NCBI GenBank assembly: GCA_000715855.1
Contig: KL571203.1
Coordinates: forward strand, 130,338-135,719
Source of the DNA: Actinoplanes liguriensis
Lineage (GTDB): Bacteria; Actinomycetota; Actinomycetes; Mycobacteriales; Micromonosporaceae
Length of the DNA: 5,382 bases
Reading direction: 5' to 3'
Below are positions 1-4,993 of this stretch, piece by piece (the first letter of the stretch is position 1; each line of letters starts with the position of its first letter). A program made the translations under genes and the position numbers. Below the pieces are notes generated by a model, which saw only the letters and a program-made list of their open reading frames with translations, searched no databases and was not told where the DNA came from.

Positions 1-1
1 C

Positions 2-1654
2 CCCGCCGCGATCGCGGCCGTGCTTCTGACCATGACCACGCTGTTGCTGCCCGGTGACGCCTCGCTGGCCATCAACCGCGGCGGCGGGCTTGCGAATCTG
101 AAATCCGTTCTGCCGGTCATGGACTGCGCCGCCGTCACACAGCTCGATCTCACCGGCGTCACCGACAAACCGGTGACGATCACCTCGGCGACCGTGACCA
201 ATGCGAACGCCCCCGCCCCGTACTGCGCGGTCACCGGGACCATCGCCCCGGCAGACACCTTCGTGATGCGAATGCCGATTAACGGCTGGACGCAGAGGTA
301 CCTGCAGACCGGCTGCGGAGGCCTGTGCGGGAGCTCGAACATCGGTTACACCCAGGCGGCGACGTGCGAACCGGTGGCCGACGGGACGATCGCGAGCGCC
401 ACCACCGACATGGGCCATCAGGGACTCAACGACGGCTCGTGGGCGGCGAACAACCCGCAGGCGCTGATCGACTTCGCCTATCGCGGCGTGCACGTGACCT
501 CGCAGGTCGCCAAGGCGCTGCTCAAGCGCTTCTACGGCCGGTCGGCCGCCTACAGCTACTTCGACGGCTGCTCGGACGGCGGACGCGAGGCGCTGATGGA
601 GGCGCAACGCTACCCGGACGACTTCGACGGCATCGCGGCCGGCGCCCCGGCCGGCAACATCGTCGTGCAGAACACGTTCCACCACGCCTGGAACGTGCTC
701 GCCAACAAGGATGCGAACGGCGATTACATTCTGCTCGCCGACAAGCTCCCGCTGATCCACGCCGCCGTGCTGCGCAAGTGCGACGGCCTCGACGGCCTGG
801 TCGACGGGGTGCTCGACGACCCGCGGAACTGCCACTTCAACCCCGGCACCCTCGTCTGCCCGGACACCGCGAACTGCCTCACGTCCGCGCAGGCCGCCGT
901 CGTCCGGAGACTGCACGACGGCGCGACCGATGCCCGGGGGAACCGTCTCGAGCAGGAGATCTCCCACGAGTGGGGCTCCGAGCTGGACTGGACCCTGTTC
1001 GTCCCAGCTAGCCAGGGTGCCGTGACGTTCAGCGAGAACATCGCGCTGTCGTTCCTGCGGTACCTCGCCTACCGCAACGTGGCGAACCCGGCCTACCAGC
1101 TCACCGACCTCCAGTTCACGATCGCTTCGTTCCGCGAAACCGTATTAACTTCCGACTACCTGTCCGCGACCGACCCGGACCTGACCCGCTTCCGGCGCAG
1201 CGGCGGCAAACTCGTCCTCTGGCACGGCTGGTCCGACCAGCACATTTCGCCCCAGGCAACGCTGAACTACTGGGACGCGATGCAGAAGACGATGGGCAAG
1301 CGGACCGTCGACAGCTTCGCCAAGCTGTACCTGCTCCCCGGCATGGCCCACTGCGGCGGCGGCCTCGGCCCGAACACGTTCGACGTGCTCACCCCGGTGA
1401 TGTCCTGGGTCGAGTCCGGCACCACCCCGTCCCGCATCGTCGCGTCGATGACCGGCCGCACCCGGCCCGTCTTCCCGTACCCGCAGGTCGCCCGCTACGA
1501 CGGCACGGGCAGCACCGACGACCAGGCGAACTTCGTCGCGGTCACGCCCCGACGGGAGTCCTCGGTCGGCTACGACTGGGTGGGCGCGGCGCTCTACACG
1601 CACGGCTATCAGAAGACGTGTCGCGTGGTGAACGGCAAGCTCGTCTGCGGTTGA
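2..1654 (+). CDS. Secreted tannase/feruloyl esterase family hydrolase, 5' end cut by the window
   Basis: This serine esterase of the tannase/feruloyl esterase family would hydrolyse ester bonds of plant phenolics (gallate, ferulate or related esters) outside the cell; the exact substrate cannot be read. Numbering from the GTG at 20, the nucleophile motif GCSDGG has Ser185, WHGWSD gives Asp406, and GMAHCGG gives His444. Cys184 and Cys445 flank Ser and His, matching the family's CS-D-HC arrangement in which a disulfide ties the triad together. A D-rich loop at 255-267 between Cys254 and Cys271 resembles the family's calcium site in the lid. The reading frame stays open to base 2 and encodes a hydrophobic run ending in an ASLA-like cleavage site. 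The GTG at 20 has no ribosome-binding site and would give a signal peptide without positive residues, so the true start is probably upstream of the window. The C-terminus is intact. Family assignment is firm and substrate is unknown. Confidence 0.92.
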   Translation, partial: PAAIAAVLLTMTTLLLPGDASLAINRGGGLANLKSVLPVMDCAAVTQLDLTGVTDKPVTITSATVTNANAPAPYCAVTGTIAPADTFVMRMPINGWTQRYLQTGCGGLCGSSNIGYTQAATCEPVADGTIASATTDMGHQGLNDGSWAANNPQALIDFAYRGVHVTSQVAKALLKRFYGRSAAYSYFDGCSDGGREALMEAQRYPDDFDGIAAGAPAGNIVVQNTFHHAWNVLANKDANGDYILLADKLPLIHAAVLRKCDGLDGLVDGVLDDPRNCHFNPGTLVCPDTANCLTSAQAAVVRRLHDGATDARGNRLEQEISHEWGSELDWTLFVPASQGAVTFSENIALSFLRYLAYRNVANPAYQLTDLQFTIASFRETVLTSDYLSATDPDLTRFRRSGGKLVLWHGWSDQHISPQATLNYWDAMQKTMGKRTVDSFAKLYLLPGMAHCGGGLGPNTFDVLTPVMSWVESGTTPSRIVASMTGRTRPVFPYPQVARYDGTGSTDDQANFVAVTPRRESSVGYDWVGAALYTHGYQKTCRVVNGKLVCG

Positions 1655-1661
1655 GGTTCCG

Positions 1662-1690
1662 GCGTGCCGGCGGGCTTCCCGCCGGCACGC
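1662..1690 (+). terminator. Strong hairpin terminator after the tannase-family gene
   Basis: A perfect 13-bp inverted repeat (GCGTGCCGGCGGG at 1662-1674, its complement at 1678-1690) with a 3-nt loop CTT lies 7 bases after the stop codon. It is followed by a pyrimidine-rich stretch (TTACTTCCTT) rather than a clean T-run, as is common in high-GC actinobacteria. It would end the tannase transcript and, being symmetric, could also stop transcription from the other side. Confidence 0.85.
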
Positions 1691-1773
1691 TTACTTCCTT
1701 CCCGCGTACGGGCATGAGCCGCCCGCCCCACCACTCCGCGCCCACCGGCCGGCGACGTTAGCGGCGGCCACCG

Positions 1774-1823
1774 GCTGGTGCTCACGGTCGTCATCGGCCC
1801 CTCATGACAACCGCGGCCCCAGC
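1774..1823. repeat. Hairpin repeat copy 1
   Basis: Outer arms GCTGG (1774-1778) and CCAGC (1819-1823) enclose the inner arms GTCGTCAT (1787-1794) and ATGACAAC (1804-1811) around the loop CGGCCCCTC. Compared with copies at 2087 and 2267, one stem pair has changed from T-A to C-G on both sides, a compensatory change. A second position is C against A on the plus strand, which is a T-G or U-G wobble on the minus strand. Confidence 0.8.
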
Positions 1824-1838
1824 CAGCCACCGCAAGCC

Positions 1839-1867
1839 CTCACCGTCGTCACCCGCCCTCCCACAAC
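1839..1867. repeat. Eroded remnant of the hairpin repeat
   Basis: The stretch CTCACCGTCGTCAC at 1839-1852 and the ACAAC at 1863-1867 align with the corresponding part of copy 1 (1781-1811), offset by 58 bp with small indels. The inner stem no longer pairs well. It supports the ~60-bp period of the array. As a single weak alignment made by eye it is less certain than the good copies. Confidence 0.5.
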
Positions 1868-1893
1868 AGCCGCCGGCTTCATCCGCGCATCAA

Positions 1894-1969
1894 CAACCGC
1901 CGTCGCCAGCCGAGCACCGCCGACGTCGCCAGCCCACCAGCAACCGCCGATTCCAGCCGAGCACCGCCG
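1894..1969. repeat. Two tandem right-half units, 47 bp apart
   Basis: Bases 1894-1922 and 1941-1969 match at 26 of 29 positions: CAACCGCCG, three differing bases, then CCAGCCGAGCACCGCCG. The same order of motifs (CAACCGCC followed by CCAGCCG and GCAC) is the right half and downstream junction of the good copy at 2205-2255. They therefore look like hairpin units that lost their left arms. Confidence 0.6.
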
Positions 1970-2024
1970 GACGACCGCCTTCCCGACGCCCACCGAGACG
2001 GAACCGAGCGGTCGGACCAGCCGA

Positions 2025-2074
2025 GCTGGGACCCACCCTCGCCATCGAGCCCCCACACCAACCACCAGCCCAGC
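2025..2074. repeat. Hairpin repeat copy 2, inner stem decayed
   Basis: The outer arms GCTGG (2025-2029) and CCAGC (2070-2074) and the spacing are kept, and the left half closely matches copy 4 (GCTGGGACC and the loop start ATCGAGC are shared). The inner arms have become CTCGCCAT and ACACCAAC and no longer pair. The junction before it (CGGACCAGCC then GAGCTGGGAC) recurs before copy 4, 180 bp further on, which is three periods. Confidence 0.65.
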
Positions 2075-2086
2075 CAACGACCACAA

Positions 2087-2137
2087 GCTGGGTCTCACTG
2101 TTGTTATCGGGCCCTCATAACAACTGCCGGGACCAGC
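2087..2137. repeat. Hairpin repeat copy 3
   Basis: GCTGG (2087-2091), inner arms GTTGTTAT (2100-2107) and ATAACAAC (2117-2124) forming a perfect 8-bp stem, loop CGGGCCCTC, and CCAGC (2133-2137). The two 8-base stretches between outer and inner arms do not pair convincingly and would form an internal loop. Confidence 0.85.
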
Positions 2138-2204
2138 CGACCACGCCGGACGACAGCCCTCCTCGCGCCCGGCAAGATGGAGCCGGCCAACCGGACCAGC
2201 CTGA

Positions 2205-2255
2205 GCTGGGACCTACCGTCGTTATCGAGCGCCCATAACAACCGCCAGCACCAGC
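2205..2255. repeat. Hairpin repeat copy 4
   Basis: GCTGG (2205-2209), inner arms GTCGTTAT (2218-2225) and ATAACAAC (2235-2242), loop CGAGCGCCC, and CCAGC (2251-2255). One inner-stem position is C against A on the plus strand but U-G on the minus strand, the same position as in copy 1. Confidence 0.85.
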
Positions 2256-2266
2256 CGGGCACGTGA

Positions 2267-2316
2267 GCTGGGGTCAGCGTTGTTATCGAGCGCCCATAAC
2301 AACGGTGGGCACCAGC
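2267..2316. repeat. Hairpin repeat copy 5
   Basis: GCTGG (2267-2271), perfect inner arms GTTGTTAT (2279-2286) and ATAACAAC (2296-2303), loop CGAGCGCCC identical to copy 4, and CCAGC (2312-2316). It lies 62 bp after copy 4 and is the last recognisable unit. Confidence 0.85.
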
Positions 2317-2510
2317 CGAGGGCGGCGTACTGCGGATCGCTGTTGATCTTGGGCTTGCGTGGGGGATCTTCGGAAGCGGCGGCGGCCTGGTCCCCACCCC
2401 AACCGAGGGGGCAGACCGCCCGCTGACCATTGTGGCTCGGGACGGCGGGGGCTGGTCGGCTGCCTGTGGACGAACTGCTGGTGTGGAAAAGTCTCGGGAC
2501 TGCTCCGGGT
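2317..2510. other. Intergenic stretch with no supported feature
   Basis: Between the last hairpin unit and the IS target duplication I see no open frame with protein-like composition, no tRNA-like fold and no clear promoter. A short G/C inverted stretch (TCCCC near 2391 against GGGGG near 2407) could fold weakly. Confidence 0.5.
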
Positions 2511-2520
2511 GTGCTAGCGG
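2511..2520. repeat. Left target-site duplication of the IS element
   Basis: GTGCTAGCGG is repeated exactly at 4030-4039, directly abutting the outer ends of the inverted repeats. Bases beyond it differ on both sides, so the duplication is exactly 10 bp, within the range usual for IS4-family elements. Its centre GCTAGC is palindromic. Confidence 0.95.
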
Positions 2521-2536
2521 CAACGCCGCTTAGTTA
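2521..2536. repeat. Left terminal inverted repeat of the IS
   Basis: CAACGCCGCTTAGTTA matches the reverse complement of 4014-4029 at 15 of 16 positions (T against C at position 11). This end would be bound and cut by the transposase. Confidence 0.93.
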
Positions 2537-2550
2537 AGCGTGGTCAGGGC

Positions 2551-2579
2551 TGGTCAAGGGTGTGTTGATCGGGAAATAA
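2551..2579 (+). promoter_or_regulatory. Possible weak transposase promoter
   Basis: TGGTCA at 2551-2556 and AAATAA at 2574-2579 are 17 bp apart and loosely resemble -35 and -10 boxes. TGGTCA is also present 10 bp earlier (2541-2546). Transcription would start near 2586, inside the left arm of the start-codon hairpin. This is the only A/T-rich candidate between the IS end and the gene, and the box matches are poor. Confidence 0.25.
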
Positions 2580-2580
2580 G

Positions 2581-2642
2581 AAGCGGAGTTCCGGTATCAA
2601 GGCTTGTCACTCCAAGACAACCCAGAACCAGGAACTCCGCTT
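2581..2642 (+). promoter_or_regulatory. Hairpin covering the transposase ribosome-binding site and start
   Basis: AAGCGGAGTTCC (2581-2592) is perfectly complementary to GGAACTCCGCTT (2631-2642). The pairing continues through GGT/ACC after one bulged A, giving about 15 bp. Inside it, TTGTC (2604-2608) pairs with GACAA (2616-2620). The right arm contains most of the AGGA ribosome-binding site (2630-2633) and the first two bases of the TTG start. A transcript entering from outside the IS would fold this and hide the start. Such protection from read-through is known for IS10 and IS50. The pairing is seen; the function here is inferred. Confidence 0.7.
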
Positions 2643-3996
2643 GGTCGATCAGATTGCCATAACACGTACCGTCACGGTAGCCGCAGGCGTCTTCGCGCCT
2701 GGTCATCTCGGCGAGTTGACCAGGCTCATCCCGTTCGACATGGTCGATGAGGTTCTGACCGTGACTCGTCGGGTTCAGCAGCGCGAGCGGCTGCTACCCG
2801 CCCGTGTGGTCGTCTACCTGATCTTGGCCGGCTGCCTGTTCGCGGGGCTCGGCTACTGCCTGGTCTGGCAACAGATGACCGCTGGTCTTGCCGGGCTGGC
2901 GGTGGCCGAGCCGACCTCCAGCGCGTTGCGCCAGGCCCGGCAACGCCTCGGTCCGGCCCCGCTGCGGGCGTTGTTCGACCTGCTCCGCGGCCCCGCCGCG
3001 ACCAGCGCCACCCAGGCAATCCGATGGCGGGGCCTGCTACTGACCGTGATCGACGGCACCATCCTCACCGTCGCTGACGCGCCCGCCGTCCTGGCCCGTT
3101 ACCCAAAACAGCGTGGCAACCACGGCGGCCTGGGCTACCCGAGCCTGCGACTGAGCGCGCTGCTGACCTGCGGCACCCGCTCGATCATCGATGCCGCCTT
3201 CGACCCGATCACGGTCGGTGAACTCGACCAGGCCCGCCGGCTGGCCGGCAACCTGAAAGCCGGGATGCTGCTGCTCGCCGACCGCAACTACGCCGCCGCC
3301 GACCTGCTCACCACCCTCGCCGCAACCGGCGCCGACCTGCTGGTCCGCTGCAAGAACGGCCGCCGCTTGCCCGTCATCGCCCGCCACCGCGACGGTTCCT
3401 GGCTCTCCACGATCGGCACCCTGCGCGTCCGCGTGATTGACGCCCGGATCGCGGTCAAGACCACCACCGGCACCCGAATCAACGACTACCGGCTGATCAC
3501 CACCCTGCTCGACCCGGGCACCCATCCCGCCGGCGAACTCATCACCCTCTATCACCAGCGGTGGGAGATCGAGACCGCCTACCTCGAACTGAAGTCCAGC
3601 ATCCTCGACGGCCGAGTCCTGCGCGCCCGCACCCCGGACGGCATCGACCAGGAACTACACGCCCTGCTCATCGTCTACCAGGTCCTCCGCACCGCCATGG
3701 TCGATGCGACCGACAGCCGGCCCGGCCTGGACCCTGACCGGGCCAGCTTCACCACCGCCCTGAACACCGCCCGCAACCAGGTCACCAACGCCGCCGGGAT
3801 CATCGCCGACACCGTCATCGACCTGATCGGCGCCATCGGCCACGCCGTCCTCAACCACCTGCTACCCGACCGCCGGATCCGCGTCAAAGCCCGCATGATC
3901 AAACGCTCAAACTCGAAATACCAGGCCCGCGGCCCCAACATCGACCGCCGCAGCTACCACGCCACCATCAGCATCGCCATCCTCACCGAGGCTTGA
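2641..3996 (+). CDS. IS4-family DDE transposase
   Basis: This 451-residue enzyme would cut and rejoin the ends of the surrounding IS by cut-and-paste transposition. Residues about 15-110 match the IS4 N-terminal domain (LGELTRLIPF and an ARVVVYLILAGCLF helix). The catalytic RNase H-like domain follows. Asp138 lies in VIDGTILTV, Asp214 in LLADRNY, and Glu311 in YHQRWEIETAYLELK, which fits the IS4 signature Y-x2-R-x3-E-x6-K exactly (Tyr304, Arg307, Glu311, Lys318). The C-terminus (SKYQARGPN...DRRSYHATI) is the usual conserved tail, so the protein is full length. The frame is open from 2569 but has no ATG, GTG or TTG before 2641. The TTG at 2641 has AGGA six bases upstream, so it is the best start. 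The next ATG (2740) would cut into the N-terminal domain. Translation is probably restrained by the overlapping hairpin. Confidence 0.96.
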   Translation: MVDQIAITRTVTVAAGVFAPGHLGELTRLIPFDMVDEVLTVTRRVQQRERLLPARVVVYLILAGCLFAGLGYCLVWQQMTAGLAGLAVAEPTSSALRQARQRLGPAPLRALFDLLRGPAATSATQAIRWRGLLLTVIDGTILTVADAPAVLARYPKQRGNHGGLGYPSLRLSALLTCGTRSIIDAAFDPITVGELDQARRLAGNLKAGMLLLADRNYAAADLLTTLAATGADLLVRCKNGRRLPVIARHRDGSWLSTIGTLRVRVIDARIAVKTTTGTRINDYRLITTLLDPGTHPAGELITLYHQRWEIETAYLELKSSILDGRVLRARTPDGIDQELHALLIVYQVLRTAMVDATDSRPGLDPDRASFTTALNTARNQVTNAAGIIADTVIDLIGAIGHAVLNHLLPDRRIRVKARMIKRSNSKYQARGPNIDRRSYHATISIAILTEA

Positions 3997-4013
3997 CCCG
4001 CCGACACACGCCC

Positions 4014-4029
4014 TAACTGAGCGGCGTTG
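4014..4029. repeat. Right terminal inverted repeat of the IS
   Basis: TAACTGAGCGGCGTTG is the inverted counterpart of 2521-2536 with one mismatch. It starts 18 bases after the transposase stop codon and directly abuts the right target duplication. Confidence 0.93.
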
Positions 4030-4039
4030 GTGCTAGCGG
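4030..4039. repeat. Right target-site duplication of the IS element
   Basis: GTGCTAGCGG is identical to 2511-2520. Removing 2521-4039 restores one uninterrupted copy of the target site and rejoins the ancestral intergenic region. Confidence 0.95.
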
Positions 4040-4049
4040 GGGCCGCCGA

Positions 4050-4081
4050 GGGCTGGTGGAGCGGAGCGGATGGGCTGGTGG
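4050..4081. repeat. Short direct repeat GGGCTGGTGG
   Basis: The 10-mer GGGCTGGTGG occurs at 4050-4059 and again at 4072-4081, between the IS and the end of the minus-strand hydrolase gene. It shares GGCTGGTG with the edge of hairpin copy 1 (1773-1780), so it may be a scrap of the same array on the other side of the insertion, but no paired core is present. It may also be chance in G-rich DNA. Confidence 0.4.
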
Positions 4082-4156
4082 TGGGCGGTTTCATGACGTA
4101 CCGGCAAATGAATTGAGCGGGACCCGGGCGGACCTCGCGCGTGGCGGCCGGTGGTG

Positions 4157-4939
4157 TCAGGCGTTCAGGAATGTGGTGAGCGCTGGAATGAAGTCCGGGG
4201 CGCGCAGCGCCGACATGTGGTCGCCGGGGACGGTCCGGAGGACCGCGCCCGGGATCGCGGTGGCGAGGACCTGCGGACGGGTCGCGAGCGGATCCGACGT
4301 GCCGGCCAGGACCAGCGTGGGGACCTTGATCATCTCCAGCGGGATGGGAGCGGCGTGGACCGCGGTGGCCTGGGCGGCGAGGGCCAGACGGTCACCGCCG
4401 ACCGCTTCGACGAACTGGCGGAAGCCGGCCGCGGCCGGGTCGGTGACCGTGGACGGGTCGTCGGTGCGCAGGGCGTGCAGCAACCGTTCACCGCCGATCA
4501 CCCGCGTGTCGAGCCCACCGACCTCGACCACGCCGGCGCCGACACCTCCGACGGCGAGACGGCGTACGCGTGAATCGCGAATCGTGGTTAACAACGTGAC
4601 GATCGCGCCCATCGAGTAGCCGACCAGGTCGACCTCGGTGACGCCGAGCAGGTCGAGCAGCGCGATCACGTCGCCGGCCATCCGGGACTCGCCGTAGAGA
4701 GCCGGGTCGTGCGGCTTGCCGGAACGGCCGTGACCACGCGCGTCGATCGCCACCACCCGGCGGCCGGCACCGGTGAGGGCCGCGACCACGCCGGGCAGAA
4801 CCCAGTTGGTACGGCCGTCCGCGATGAAGCCGTGGTGCAGGAGAACAGGGGGCAATTCGGACGGGTTCTCCCAGAGCTCGTAGAAGATCTCCACGCCATC
4901 GCCGGATAGGAATGTCGACATGCCGAGATCATCCAGCAT
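4157..4939 (-). CDS. Alpha/beta-fold hydrolase
   Basis: A 260-residue, probably cytoplasmic alpha/beta hydrolase (esterase, lactonase or C-C hydrolase type; substrate not deducible). Numbered from the ATG at 4939: the oxyanion-hole motif HHGF is at 35-38, DARGHGRSGKP at 66-76, and the nucleophile elbow GYSMG has Ser109. The acid is Asp216 in AGTSDPLATRP and the base is His241 in PGDHMSAL, so the triad is complete. The segment from about 130 to 200 is a small cap. There is no signal peptide. The start is uncertain. The ATG at 4939 has no ribosome-binding site, while the in-frame ATG at 4921 (MSTFLSGDG, 254 residues) has GGATG eight bases upstream and matches where such proteins usually begin. 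It is transcribed divergently from the LysR gene, which is a plausible regulator. I see no clear terminator hairpin after its stop. Confidence 0.93.
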   Translation of the reverse strand: MLDDLGMSTFLSGDGVEIFYELWENPSELPPVLLHHGFIADGRTNWVLPGVVAALTGAGRRVVAIDARGHGRSGKPHDPALYGESRMAGDVIALLDLLGVTEVDLVGYSMGAIVTLLTTIRDSRVRRLAVGGVGAGVVEVGGLDTRVIGGERLLHALRTDDPSTVTDPAAAGFRQFVEAVGGDRLALAAQATAVHAAPIPLEMIKVPTLVLAGTSDPLATRPQVLATAIPGAVLRTVPGDHMSALRAPDFIPALTTFLNA

Positions 4940-4993
4940 GTGCGCTAGATTTCGGGAGAGCTTCCGGTCACTCCATAGGGGGATGGCAGGGCT
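4940..4993. promoter_or_regulatory. Divergent promoter region between hydrolase and LysR genes
   Basis: Only 54 bp (72 bp if the hydrolase starts at 4921) separate two divergent genes, so both promoters and any LysR binding site must lie here or in the gene starts. On the minus strand a loose pair GTGACC (4971-4966) and TCTAGC (4949-4944), 16 bp apart, would start transcription near 4937, which favours the 4921 start or a leaderless message. A partial dyad, GGA-GAGCT-TCC at 4955-4965, lies in the middle. No textbook T-N11-A LysR box with good symmetry is obvious. Confidence 0.45.

Larger units (their letters stand above)
1774..2316. repeat. Partly decayed tandem array of a ~60-bp hairpin-forming unit
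   Basis: Five recognisable units start at 1774, 2025, 2087, 2205 and 2267, and weaker remnants fill the gaps. Start-to-start distances of 62, 118 and 62 bp, plus a remnant 58 bp after the first unit, indicate a period near 60 bp and about nine original units. A good unit is about 51 nt: GCTGG, 7-8 variable bases, GTTGTTAT, a 9-base loop starting CG, ATAACAAC, 7-8 variable bases, then CCAGC. The A/T-rich core stands out in very GC-rich DNA and is the best-kept part. No open frame here looks like a real protein. Function is unknown. Candidates are a structured RNA, a REP-like palindromic element or a set of protein-binding sites. The repeat pattern is directly visible; any role is inference. 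Confidence 0.85.
2521..4029 (+). mobile_element. Complete IS4-family insertion sequence, 1509 bp
   Basis: The element is bounded by 16-bp terminal inverted repeats with one mismatch: CAACGCCGCTTAGTTA at 2521-2536 and the complement of CAACGCCGCTCAGTTA at 4014-4029. Weaker matches (GCGTG, GGTCAAG) extend further inward. A perfect 10-bp direct duplication flanks it. It carries a single intact transposase and nothing else. Length, end structure, duplication size and transposase motifs all agree on the IS4 family. I cannot name the individual element. Intact ends and identical duplications suggest a recent insertion and possibly a still active element. Confidence 0.95.

Noticed and set aside
1804..2238. 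Plus-strand open frame of 144 codons across the repeat array
   Set aside because: Its ATG is part of a hairpin arm, there is no ribosome-binding site, and the product is Pro/Gln/Arg/Ser-rich filler typical of GC-rich non-coding DNA. It ends inside another repeat copy.
1774..2316. CRISPR array
   Set aside because: The palindromic repeats at ~60-bp period look superficially similar, but repeats differ from each other, spacing is irregular (47, 58, 62 bp), the supposed spacers share sequence, and no cas gene is present.
1774..2316. Integron attC sites or a retron RNA
   Set aside because: The imperfect nested palindromes of about 51 nt recall attC sites, but the GTTRRRY/RYYYAAC boxes and gene cassettes are absent, and no integrase or reverse transcriptase lies in the window.
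2104..2523. Minus-strand open frame of 139 codons
   Set aside because: It runs from the IS edge through three hairpin copies, has low-complexity composition and no recognisable domain. Stop codons are simply rare in this GC-rich DNA.
4040..4156. Terminator for the minus-strand hydrolase
   Set aside because: I found no stem of convincing length followed by a T-run in the downstream direction, only scattered G/C complementarity.
4056..4619. Plus-strand open frames opposite the hydrolase gene (including 4151-4573)
   Set aside because: They are antisense shadows of an alpha/beta hydrolase whose motifs are unmistakable on the minus strand.
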